A DNA stretch of 8,557 nt from Nitrososphaeria archaeon (GTDB taxonomy: Archaea; Thermoproteota; Nitrososphaeria; Nitrososphaerales; Nitrososphaeraceae): positions 1 through 8,557 of the forward strand of contig JAJPIN010000068.1 in the NCBI GenBank assembly GCA_021324715.1. The letters run 5' to 3'. This document shows positions 1 through 6,745 of the stretch, in pieces (positions within the stretch are counted from its first letter, which is position 1; the number at the start of each line of letters is the position of its first letter). The position numbers and the translations under genes are program-made. Below the pieces are notes generated by a model that was not told the DNA's origin, did no database searches, and saw only the letters and a list, made by a program, of their open reading frames with translations.

Positions 1-11
1 AAAATAAAAAA
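1..11 (-). terminator. Oligo-T terminator of the metal ABC operon
   Basis: Read on the minus strand, the bases just after the permease stop codon are a T-rich run (six T, A, four T) with no strong hairpin. Archaeal RNA polymerase commonly terminates at such oligo-T tracts, so this is a plausible operon end. The window edge hides what lies beyond. Confidence 0.4.
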
Positions 12-16
12 TCGAC

Positions 17-859
17 TTACCTATTTGAAACTACTATTTTATTAAGTGTAAATTTCATATTTTTTATAATTATCGTCAGTAAGAACATTGATACCATTAT
101 TAAGACTATCATTCCACTTGGAGCCAAATTTGCATAGTATGATATCATAATTCCAAGAATCACAGAAATAGTTGAAACTGCGCATGAAATTAGTATTGTT
201 TTCTTAAATCCTTTGCCAAGCATTAGTGCAGTTATGTTTGGAATTACTATCAATGAAGATATTAGTAGTACCCCAACAAGTCGTATTGATGCTATTATAG
301 ATACACTTGCAAGAATAATAAATAGAGTGTTGATCCAAGTCACGTTTAATCCACTGACCTTTGCTTGCTTTTCATCAAAAGTTATGAGAACTAATTTTTT
401 GTAGAATATGCAGATCACTGGAATAACTACAGCTGCTGTAATCAATATCATGATTACATCATCGTTACCCACAAGAAGAATATTGCCAAATAAGATATTA
501 AACAAATTTAGTGTAAATCCTCCAGAAATACTAATCAAAATAACTCCAATAGCTAAACCAGATGTCAAAAGTACTGCAATTGAGGAATCTGGCGGAATTA
601 TTGTAGATTCTCTTAATTTATTAACCCCAACTGCAGTCAAAATGGCTACTATATAAGCCGTCCATAATGGATAAATTCCAACGAATAGACCTAATGTTAT
701 CCCACCAAATGTCACATGAGCAAGAGCATCGCCAAACAACGAATGTCGCTTAAGAACTAGAAAAAGCCCTACAATGGAACAAACTATGGATATTATTATC
801 GCTGATAAGAGTGCTCTTTGCATAAAGCCATATTGTATAATATCAAATAACATTTCCAT
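17..859 (-). CDS. znuB: Zinc/manganese-type ABC transporter permease (ZnuB/ABC-3 family)
   Basis: This is the integral membrane subunit of a metal-ion importer. Residue numbers count from the outermost ATG at 889. The protein is almost entirely hydrophobic, with about eight predicted membrane helices. It has family hallmarks: the opening GFMQRALL (21-28), SLFGDALAH (50-58) after the first helix with its conserved His, LFGN (133-136), a VSGLN segment near 178-182 and APSG (256-259). The full length of 280-290 residues is normal for ABC-3 permeases. The open reading frame can begin at ATG 889. I prefer ATG 859 (or 853) because family members usually start shortly before the GFMQRAL segment and a GTGAT element lies about 12 bases upstream. 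The gene overlaps the end of the ATPase gene, so the two are probably translationally coupled. It is the last gene of the binding protein-ATPase-permease operon. Zinc is inferred from the binding protein; manganese or iron cannot be excluded. Confidence 0.9.
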   Translation of the reverse strand: MEMLFDIIQYGFMQRALLSAIIISIVCSIVGLFLVLKRHSLFGDALAHVTFGGITLGLFVGIYPLWTAYIVAILTAVGVNKLRESTIIPPDSSIAVLLTSGLAIGVILISISGGFTLNLFNILFGNILLVGNDDVIMILITAAVVIPVICIFYKKLVLITFDEKQAKVSGLNVTWINTLFIILASVSIIASIRLVGVLLISSLIVIPNITALMLGKGFKKTILISCAVSTISVILGIMISYYANLAPSGMIVLIMVSMFLLTIIIKNMKFTLNKIVVSNR

Positions 860-1628
860 CAGTTTTTTTATCACTATTAGTGTTTCCATTTTTGGGCATA
901 CGAAAATGAAGATTCATGTGTGATTGCATCGCAAATTCTACATACGAATTCATCCTTTCTTCGTTTCCAAAAAAATCTTCTGATTCACCATGAAAGAATA
1001 ATTTCCTATCAATACATGCTACCTTATTTGCTAGACTTTCAACTGCATTCAAATCATGCGAAGACCACACAATAGTTATTTTCTTATCCCTGTTTAATTT
1101 GCTCAATAGATTATAGAATTTATCTTGTGCTGTTGAATCTATGCCTGTAGTGGGTTCGTCTAAGATCAATAAATCAGGATCACCTACAAGAGCTTTAGCA
1201 ATAATAACTCTCTGTTGCTGTCCTTCTGAAAGTTCACCTATTCTCTTGTCGCGATATGCGTTTAATTCCACAAATTCTATTGCACTGTAGACTGCTTCCT
1301 TGTTAGATTTCTTACCGATTAGACCCAGTGAAACAATCTCTTCGACAGTAGCAGGAAATGCTTGCTCTACAGATTTTTTCTGCGGAACGTATCCCACCTT
1401 CTGAAGTGTTTTCCTATTTTGTCTAATGTCCAATCCGAAAAGATTAATTTCACCGCTATAATCGCCGATTATCCCAAGCATGCATTGAAATAAAGTAGTC
1501 TTACCTGCGCCATTTGGACCAATTATTCCAAGAAAATCCCCCTTGTCTACAGCAAAAGAAATATTGTCCAACGAAGGATACGAATCATAGTAATATGATA
1601 ACTTTACTACTTTAATAACTGGTTGCAA
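843..1628 (-). CDS. znuC: Metal-ion ABC transporter ATP-binding protein (ZnuC-like)
   Basis: This cytoplasmic ATPase energises the importer by binding and hydrolysing ATP on the permease. All nucleotide-binding elements are visible in order: Walker A GPNGAGKT (37-44), Q-loop Gln83 in YVPQK, ABC signature LSEGQQQR (133-140), Walker B LLILDEP (153-159) with catalytic Glu, D-loop near 164, and H-loop His191 in SSHD. Its 261 residues are the usual size. The last 25 or so residues are polar (Asn, Lys, Asp) and unlike the core. The start is TTG at 1628, supported by a GGTG Shine-Dalgarno-like element about 8 bases upstream inside the end of the binding-protein gene, which it overlaps by 22 bases. 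The 3' end overlaps the permease gene. The ATPase family is certain. The metal-importer assignment rests on similarity to ZnuC/MntB-type ATPases and on both neighbours. Confidence 0.93.
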   Translation of the reverse strand: MQPVIKVVKLSYYYDSYPSLDNISFAVDKGDFLGIIGPNGAGKTTLFQCMLGIIGDYSGEINLFGLDIRQNRKTLQKVGYVPQKKSVEQAFPATVEEIVSLGLIGKKSNKEAVYSAIEFVELNAYRDKRIGELSEGQQQRVIIAKALVGDPDLLILDEPTTGIDSTAQDKFYNLLSKLNRDKKITIVWSSHDLNAVESLANKVACIDRKLFFHGESEDFFGNEERMNSYVEFAMQSHMNLHFRMPKNGNTNSDKKTDGNVI

Positions 1629-2599
1629 TCTAATCCCACCATCAAATTCTTTATATTTTGCCGCATTTTATCAATATAACCTATACCTGCTTCTTGTTCA
1701 TACTTTGTCAGTCCTTCTATGGGACTTAAAGTAAGCACCTTACCATTTGGAATTTCCTCAGCAACCACCGATGCATATCGTGGGTCCATTAGTTCTTCTG
1801 AATAGATGACATGTAAGTCCAATCTTTTTGCCATATTTATAATCTCAGCTAATCTTAAGGGCGTTATTTCTGCCTCTGGCCCCATACCAGAAATGCTGTG
1901 TTGTTTTAATCCATATTGATTAGCAAAGTACGAAAATGAATTATGAAATGGAATAAAGTCTCTTTTCTTGCATGACTCCAATTGAGTTCTTATTGTTTTG
2001 TCTAGGTTATCAAGATCATTTAAAAAAATCTTTGTATTATTAATGTAGAAATCCTTGTTAATTGGATCAATCATAATTAAGCCGTCTCGTATATTTTCTA
2101 CTTCCCTTTTTGCAAGTATTGGATCCAACCATACATGGGGATCAAGAGTCATGTTACGCTTGTCAACATAAGTTGCATTAATGCCCTCACTTGCATCAAT
2201 TCTATTTGCAGTATTAATTTTTGCAACCCAATTATCAATTCCCAAGTCATTGTACACTAAGACATCAGCAGTATCGGCAGTTTGTATTAGATTTATTGTT
2301 GGCTCAAAATCATGAGGTTCGATCCCTTTTGGAATCAATAGTGACGACTCTACCCTTTCGCCACCAATTTTCTTGACGAATTCACCTATAGGGAAAAAAG
2401 ATGACACTACAATCAGTTTGTGTGAGCTATTAGTAACCGCGTTGAACTCGTTATTTGAATTACTCACTGGCTTTGTCGTATTATGATCAAAAGGTAGCGC
2501 AGAGTTGGAATTTTCATTTTGCGCGTACAAATTTTGACATAAAATGTGAAATAGTGCGGATAAAATCAGAGGAAACAAAACAATTATCTGTCTCTTCAT
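1607..2599 (-). CDS. znuA: Zinc-binding solute-binding protein of ABC importer (ZnuA/TroA family, cluster A-I)
   Basis: This extracytoplasmic receptor captures the metal ion and delivers it to the permease. Residues 1-26 form a signal sequence: MKRQ, a hydrophobic stretch, then LYA|Q. Cys21 is not in a good lipobox. An Asn/Ser-rich linker (28-60) follows and could act as a surface tether. The mature domain shows SSFFPIGEFVKKIGG (66-80), PHDFEP (95-100, His96), DPHVWLDP (153-160, His155) and PFHNSFSYF (217-225, His219). A His rather than Glu at the third ligand position is typical of zinc-type (ZnuA, TroA) over manganese-type (PsaA, MntC) proteins. There is no His-rich loop. The fourth ligand site, usually an Asp in an LDPLG-like motif, reads LSPIEG (291-296). 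Total length of 330 is normal. It is the first gene of the operon, starting at ATG 2599 about 26 bases downstream of a TATA box, so its mRNA is probably leaderless. Confidence 0.9.
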   Translation of the reverse strand: MKRQIIVLFPLILSALFHILCQNLYAQNENSNSALPFDHNTTKPVSNSNNEFNAVTNSSHKLIVVSSFFPIGEFVKKIGGERVESSLLIPKGIEPHDFEPTINLIQTADTADVLVYNDLGIDNWVAKINTANRIDASEGINATYVDKRNMTLDPHVWLDPILAKREVENIRDGLIMIDPINKDFYINNTKIFLNDLDNLDKTIRTQLESCKKRDFIPFHNSFSYFANQYGLKQHSISGMGPEAEITPLRLAEIINMAKRLDLHVIYSEELMDPRYASVVAEEIPNGKVLTLSPIEGLTKYEQEAGIGYIDKMRQNIKNLMVGLDCNQLLK

Positions 2600-2620
2600 G
2601 TTGGTATAATGTTTTATTAA

Positions 2621-2630
2621 GAATATATAG
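2621..2630 (-). promoter_or_regulatory. TATA box of the metal ABC operon
   Basis: The minus strand reads CTATATATTC. Its centre lies about 26 bases before the ATG at 2599, exactly where an archaeal TATA box would place transcription start at the start codon. This suggests a leaderless mRNA, common in Thaumarchaeota. It was identified by eye. Confidence 0.5.
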
Positions 2631-2641
2631 TTTTTTTATTA

Positions 2642-2682
2642 ATAATAATTAAGCGAAATGACTTAATCTTAATAATTATTAT
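2642..2682. repeat. AT-rich inverted repeats upstream of the metal ABC promoter
   Basis: ATAATAATT (2642-2650) is exactly complementary to AATTATTAT (2674-2682). Nested inside, ATTAAG (2648-2653) is complementary to CTTAAT (2662-2667) across 8 bases. The element lies just upstream of the TATA box of the importer operon, where a regulator could bind. In DNA this AT-rich such repeats also arise by chance, so an operator role is only a suggestion. Confidence 0.3.
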
Positions 2683-2911
2683 CCAAATATACCTTAGAAA
2701 TCGAGAATTGAATCGACTGAATTTGATTGTCTTGTTCGGCAAAGCGAATAAATTGATAGATCCTTTTGGCACAATGATTATCTGGTAATTTTTTGATACG
2801 CCCATATGAATGGTATTGAAATTCTTTATCGCCTCCACCGTTATTACATTGCTCAATTTCAGACTTGTAAATAAGCAAGTCATATGTTGGGTTACCATTT
2901 TCATGACTATT
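2669..2911 (-). other. Possible small gene or gene remnant in the 2600-3047 gap, unidentified
   Basis: The 448 bases between the importer and the NikR-like gene hold no convincing gene. On the minus strand one open frame (2669-2911) runs from just after a stop codon and encodes about 80 residues without an ATG. The only start is a TTG at 2878, giving 69 residues. It is rich in Gln, Asn and charged residues, with one Cys in each of EQCNN and NHCAK. A second minus-strand frame over the same bases (2617-2922, TTG start) reads about 100 residues and also looks partly protein-like. Two competing frames and no ATG fit either plain noncoding DNA or a decayed small gene. The rest of the gap contains a run of eight T at 2968-2975 and the promoter of the next gene. 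I do not recognise any family. Confidence 0.15.
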
Positions 2912-3013
2912 TCACAGAACAAGTCTTCAGGAGTTTTTCACCATGCCCAGTAATTTATGAAATCAGCTTTTTTTTAATTTACATATGCAACTATGGCTAA
3001 TAAATTATGGAAT

Positions 3014-3022
3014 AATATATAT
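3014..3022 (+). promoter_or_regulatory. TATA box of the NikR-like regulator gene
   Basis: AATATATAT is centred about 30 bases before the TTG start at 3048. The position fits an archaeal promoter giving an mRNA with almost no leader, which also supports the TTG start, since no Shine-Dalgarno element is visible. Confidence 0.45.
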
Positions 3023-3047
3023 CCAATGTTAGTTTATGAAAATCTAA

Positions 3048-3428
3048 TTGACCATAGTGAGTGTTTCGTTAAATGAAGAAATAATCGATAGCTTGGATAA
3101 GCTTAAATCATTGGGATTTTCCGGAAGGTCTGAAATAATAAGGGCAGGAATTAGAAATCTCCTATCTGATGAACGGATGAAAGAAGACCTAGATGGAGAA
3201 ATTAATTCGTTACTTTTGGCGGTACATGATGAAGATTCAGATGAACAAGTTTCTTCGATAAGACATGACTTTGACAAGATCATAATTGTACATCTGCATA
3301 ATAAAATAGACAAAGATAGGTGCCTTGAAATATTTTCTCTTAAAGGCGACGCTAAGGACGTTAAGGAAATATCAAGACAGCTACAAGTAAACAAACGAAT
3401 GCATTTTGTAAAACTGATTGTTGTGTGA
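3048..3428 (+). CDS. NikR-like ribbon-helix-helix metal-responsive transcriptional regulator
   Basis: This is a probable DNA-binding repressor with a metal-sensing C-terminal domain. Residues 1-42 form a CopG-type ribbon-helix-helix domain: the strand TIVSVSLNE, helix EEIIDSLDKLKSLG, then SGRSEIIRAGIRNLL. Residues 70-126 resemble the NikR regulatory (ACT-like) domain, with VHLH (81-84: His82, His84), RCLEIFSLKGD (91-101: Cys92) and the following helix. The His-x-His plus CLE..LKGD pattern is the NikR nickel-site signature. However, the spacing from His84 to Cys92 is 8 rather than the 6 of E. coli NikR, and the best candidate for the remaining His (His73) lies 9 rather than 11 residues before the His-x-His pair. 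The metal may therefore differ. Its 126 residues are close to the 133 of E. coli NikR. A stop codon just upstream (3045-3047) limits the start to TTG 3048 or GTG 3057; TTG keeps the full strand. It lies divergent from the metal importer, which makes that operon a candidate target. Confidence 0.82.
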   Translation: MTIVSVSLNEEIIDSLDKLKSLGFSGRSEIIRAGIRNLLSDERMKEDLDGEINSLLLAVHDEDSDEQVSSIRHDFDKIIIVHLHNKIDKDRCLEIFSLKGDAKDVKEISRQLQVNKRMHFVKLIVV

Positions 3429-3545
3429 AATATTTGTGCTTTGATTACATCTCAGTCATATCTAATGTATCGACTCAGATTTCATAATGTATAATTGATA
3501 TTCTGCCCAGAAACTAAAATGGAAATTAAGCAGGTAATGGGGTCA

Positions 3546-3554
3546 TTTATATAT
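3546..3554 (+). promoter_or_regulatory. Consensus TATA box of the phosphodiesterase-methyltransferase fusion gene
   Basis: TTTATATAT is a near-perfect archaeal TATA box, the best in the window. Transcription would begin near 3576, giving a leader of about 80 bases before the ATG at 3656, unlike the leaderless arrangement of other genes here. The leader contains a minimal ATG (3589) followed two codons later by TGA. No Shine-Dalgarno element precedes 3656. Confidence 0.55.
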
Positions 3555-3655
3555 CGAATTATTTTTAACCGACGGTAATTGATAAGGTATGGATAGTTGA
3601 AGAGAGTCGTACAATCAATTTCAGATGTAATGCTCATTAATGACAGTGATTGTTC

Positions 3656-6046
3656 ATGAATCATAGGATGCCAAACAGGTACGACAAAAAATCATTTAGC
3701 TTATTTTATAATGAACTGGCAAGATGGTTTTTTCTTTTCATGTTTTTTGCTGGGATGTTTTCTGCTTATGTTCTTGGTGTTCAATTTGCTCTCAATTATG
3801 CCGTAAATGGCAAAATCGAATTCACAGACTTGATTTTTACAACTTTCAGTATACTAGCAACCGTTTGGGGGATTATGGCACATAGAGAATTTACAAGATC
3901 CTCAACTAGGGTTAACGAAACAAGGGATCTCGCACGTCAAATTAATCCTCAGATTGGAAAGTATGAATATAAATCATACAATCCTGAAACTCACGAGTTT
4001 GAAGATGGCTACATTCCATTTGGACCGATTGATTTTTGGGATCCAGCGACATATGCCCCTGATTGGGTTGATAAAGGTAAATATTGGCACGTTTTGCTAG
4101 GACTGCAAGTTCCAAATAAGGAATTGATACTACAAGTTGTTAAAGATGATGATTTGTTGAACACGAGAAATCGTAACGTAGCAATGACTGAAAGAGAGAC
4201 AGTTCGATTTCCATGGTCAGAAAATGGACTTTCCAAAAGATTTCGATATAGGGTTAAAATTCCACAATGGGCGGTAATACGCGCTGAATATCAAGGCACA
4301 AAATCAGATAACCAGGAAAATATCGTGACAAATCGCGAAATAGGAAAACTTAACAGAAATATTGTACTTTTGGTCGACGAAATTATAGAAAGAGAGAGAT
4401 TTAGGCTCAAATATCCTTGGAAAATAACTGGATTCTGGATCTATCTGTATAAGAGTTTGCCGATTAAAATTATTTACAATGAGATCTTGGAAAAACTTCC
4501 AGGTTTTCGCAAATCCATAGTAAAGGAAGCAGACGAAACACTTGCCGATATTAAAGAGGATAGGTTAATTTTGGCGATTTTAGATGTGGCGAAAAATAGA
4601 GGAATAGATGATGACAAAATTGATAAAATTTCTAGGTTGATTAATTTTTTGGAAGGTGTATATTCAGATATTGGATTAGGTGAAGGATCTACTGTATACC
4701 ATAACTTTCACCACAGTCTTGAAGTATGTTACATGTCACTAAAAATGTTACCAAATTCTATATATGATTATAGATTTACTGCTAATGATGTAGAAATTAT
4801 ACTTGTGGGGGCACTTTTGCATGATTATGACCCGTTGCAATTTAGCTACGTAAGTAGTGAGTCTAATCCAGAAAAACGTGGTTACCCTGAATCAGAATCA
4901 CAAATTAGGCCCATAGTTGGCCCTAGAGTTTCTAGAACAATAGAGATTATTCAAAGATACCAAATACATGATGCATACTTCAAATTGGATGCACAGGACT
5001 TAGAAAAGCTGTTTGAAAATTTTTCTTTTAAGTCTAAATCTCCATTTTCAGACGATCAGTTAGGAATCTCGAAACACATAGGAAAATCTGACAAGAGTTT
5101 AATTGTTGAAGCTATCATATGGAGAACTGATTTTCCATATTTTAAACTAGAAACTGCGCAAGTAAAATTTAAAAAACTACTCTCTGAGATCGAAGTTAAG
5201 GGTTATGATATTGGAAAAATAAAGGTCTTGGCAGAAGTCTTGTGGTTATCAGATCTATCTGTTACCTACATGGGGTCTGATCCGATAAGAGCTTGGAATA
5301 GGGTTACAAGCTTATATGAGGAGCTTTATTTACCTAAATTTGAAGCGGTGTCTAGAACAGATTCATACTTTTCTGATTTTGCTGAGACCCAATTGTTTAA
5401 AGAATTAATAAAAATGAAGAGTTTTCCTGACATATTCAAGTATCGATGGAATTCAGTGTACCAATTTTTTCATGAAGGAAATCCTTCTACTCTATTGATA
5501 AGAACGATACTAAACGCTAGGAAAAGTTTTTTGAAAATTAATATCCTATTTGGAAATTTTACAGGCAAAATTATCTATAAAATGGCTAAGGACACATGGG
5601 CTGAATTTTTCATCGGTATTGGCGAGGATCAAAATGAAATCTATTATGCAAAATCCAAGTTTTTAGATTTAGAAACCCAGAATGCATTTGTATTTTGGGG
5701 CAATCCGGCAAAGCTACTTCCAAATATACCCAATAATTCGGTAGACAATTTCATTATCTATGTTCCAAGATCTATGAATTTTAGGCAATTATCAGATGCT
5801 TCATATTTCGGTTCCCTGATTAACGCGATTAGTTCTAAGTTAAACAATAATGGTACTTTGCAGATGGTGACAGATATTCCCAAAGATGGTGAGTTGTACA
5901 ATAATGTTTACAAACAGTTTATCGCAAATGGCTTTGTTGATTGTCCTCCTGATACAAAGCCCTATTTCGCAAATTTTGATCAGGATTCTCTACCATATTA
6001 TTCCAAGCCCTATATATCTTTATTTTGCAGACGCCAAAAACAATGA
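3656..6046 (+). CDS. Membrane-anchored protein with PDEase-type HD domain and TrmB-like C-terminal domain
   Basis: Residue numbers count from the outermost possible start, TTG 3650; I prefer ATG 3656 (796 residues), with ATG 3668 also possible. Two membrane helices (about 25-47 and 58-77) place the rest probably in the cytoplasm. Residues 90-300 include a Trp/Tyr-rich part (105-215) that I do not recognise. Residues 305-560 match class I cyclic-nucleotide phosphodiesterases: YHNFHHSLEV (350-359) like the YHNxxHAxDV signature, ALLHDYDP (388-395), IIWRTDFPYF (489-498) like the ATDMSxH segment, and WLSDLS (532-537) like ADLSNP. The metal ligands His355, His391, Asp392 and Asp535 and general acid His351 are present. 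The second His of HDxDH is replaced by Pro395. Residues 630-798 resemble TrmB-type tRNA methyltransferases: ILFGNFTGK (632-640), FFIGIGED (653-660), GNPAKLLP (684-691), SVDNFIIYVP (697-706) and GTLQMVTD (735-742), with a degenerate SAM loop. The HD call is strong, the methyltransferase-fold call moderate. The substrate is unknown. Confidence 0.8.
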   Translation: MNHRMPNRYDKKSFSLFYNELARWFFLFMFFAGMFSAYVLGVQFALNYAVNGKIEFTDLIFTTFSILATVWGIMAHREFTRSSTRVNETRDLARQINPQIGKYEYKSYNPETHEFEDGYIPFGPIDFWDPATYAPDWVDKGKYWHVLLGLQVPNKELILQVVKDDDLLNTRNRNVAMTERETVRFPWSENGLSKRFRYRVKIPQWAVIRAEYQGTKSDNQENIVTNREIGKLNRNIVLLVDEIIERERFRLKYPWKITGFWIYLYKSLPIKIIYNEILEKLPGFRKSIVKEADETLADIKEDRLILAILDVAKNRGIDDDKIDKISRLINFLEGVYSDIGLGEGSTVYHNFHHSLEVCYMSLKMLPNSIYDYRFTANDVEIILVGALLHDYDPLQFSYVSSESNPEKRGYPESESQIRPIVGPRVSRTIEIIQRYQIHDAYFKLDAQDLEKLFENFSFKSKSPFSDDQLGISKHIGKSDKSLIVEAIIWRTDFPYFKLETAQVKFKKLLSEIEVKGYDIGKIKVLAEVLWLSDLSVTYMGSDPIRAWNRVTSLYEELYLPKFEAVSRTDSYFSDFAETQLFKELIKMKSFPDIFKYRWNSVYQFFHEGNPSTLLIRTILNARKSFLKINILFGNFTGKIIYKMAKDTWAEFFIGIGEDQNEIYYAKSKFLDLETQNAFVFWGNPAKLLPNIPNNSVDNFIIYVPRSMNFRQLSDASYFGSLINAISSKLNNNGTLQMVTDIPKDGELYNNVYKQFIANGFVDCPPDTKPYFANFDQDSLPYYSKPYISLFCRRQKQ

Positions 6047-6426
6047 TTACTTATAGCAGAAATCCATTATCGTCTAATTATTTGTTGAGCGTTCCGCATA
6101 CTGGTAATGATACTGCACTCCGAAATTCGGCATGAATTTTAAGAATTAGAATGATTGCACCCGGTCCCTTAAGTAGTGAAGCAATGATGAATATTAAATC
6201 CGAACTAATGATTTTTAGACTGTTAGTTCACTCTTTGCCTCCCCATTCAAAACCAAAAAAGTTCGATTCTAAACCACTCCAGGTACGTGTGTAAACAACT
6301 ACGAAACTGCATTTAGTATATCATTTTATCTCATTAAGTCAAGGTAGATAAGACGTCAAGTTGATTGATAGACAGACTAATCGACGCATTATCTAAAAGG
6401 AATTTATTGGTCATTAGCACTAGAAC
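6047..6426. other. 380-base intergenic region with no supported gene
   Basis: This gap lies between two converging transcription units (the HD-domain gene ending at 6046 and the DUF190 gene ending at 6427). No open frame of convincing length is visible on either strand. The only clear structure is a perfect 7-base inverted repeat, GAACTAA (6202-6208) and TTAGTTC (6223-6229), with a 14-base spacer. It could form a weak hairpin but has no T-run beside it. A tRNA-like GTTCGATTC at 6261-6269 has no pairing arms. The gap is long for this compact window, so a small RNA is possible but unsupported. Confidence 0.5.
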
Positions 6427-6726
6427 CTAAAGAGCATGGACTTCATGAATGGTAACTATTCCATTATCTCCAACCATTCTTCTCATTTGTGGCAATACCG
6501 ATTCAATTTTTGACTTGTCATCTATAACCTCTATTATAAGTGGCATATTGATAGTAACCCCTTCTATACTGATTGTAGACCTCTTCCTTTTTCCAAATCC
6601 ATCAACTCCTGTCCAAACAGTACAACCAGAAACTTTATTTTCGATTAGAAAATCAATCAATGATCTATGGAGCCTTTTACCATTGAGCTCATCGTTTCTT
6701 TTTATTCTTATTGTCAGACAGAGCAT
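6427..6726 (-). CDS. DUF190 family protein, second gene of the fluoride operon
   Basis: This is a small cytoplasmic protein of the DUF190 family (PF02641), commonly found beside CrcB in archaea and bacteria and predicted to have a PII-like ferredoxin fold. The sequence follows the family plan: an N-terminal strand (LCLTIRI), NGKRLHRSLIDFLIENKVSGCTV, the hallmark GVDGFGKR near residue 44, then PLIIEVIDDKSKIESVLPQMRRMV and a final VTIHEV strand. The biochemical role is not known; a regulatory or accessory role in fluoride export is inferred from linkage. The frame also has an ATG at 6738 (103 residues), but GAGGT at 6732-6736 sits 5 bases before the ATG at 6726 and favours the 99-residue form, which also fits the family start. 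The gene follows crcB closely and should share its mRNA and riboswitch-controlled leader. Confidence 0.88.
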   Translation of the reverse strand: MLCLTIRIKRNDELNGKRLHRSLIDFLIENKVSGCTVWTGVDGFGKRKRSTISIEGVTINMPLIIEVIDDKSKIESVLPQMRRMVGDNGIVTIHEVHAL

Positions 6727-6731
6727 TTTTA

Positions 6732-6736
6732 ACCTC
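6732..6736 (-). promoter_or_regulatory. Shine-Dalgarno site choosing the DUF190 start
   Basis: The minus strand reads GAGGT, complementary to the usual 16S rRNA 3' end, 5 bases before the ATG at 6726. It overlaps the alternative upstream ATG at 6738, which itself lacks a good site. It marks an internal, SD-dependent start within the operon mRNA. Confidence 0.5.
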
Positions 6737-6745
6737 ATGTTATTG

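Noticed and set aside
213..656. Two plus-strand open frames inside the permease gene
   Set aside because: They are antisense to a clear permease and have no start signals or recognisable domains.
3482..3664. 60-residue minus-strand open frame in the gap before the fusion gene
   Set aside because: It covers the promoter and leader of the plus-strand gene, has no promoter of its own and looks like random translation.
6184..6226. ATGATGA followed by further ATGA-like bases, resembling a C/D box guide RNA
   Set aside because: No proper box D (CTGA) follows at the right distance and there is no terminal stem.
6261..6269. GTTCGATTC resembling a tRNA T-loop
   Set aside because: The flanking bases do not pair as a T stem, and no acceptor or anticodon arm can be drawn on either strand.
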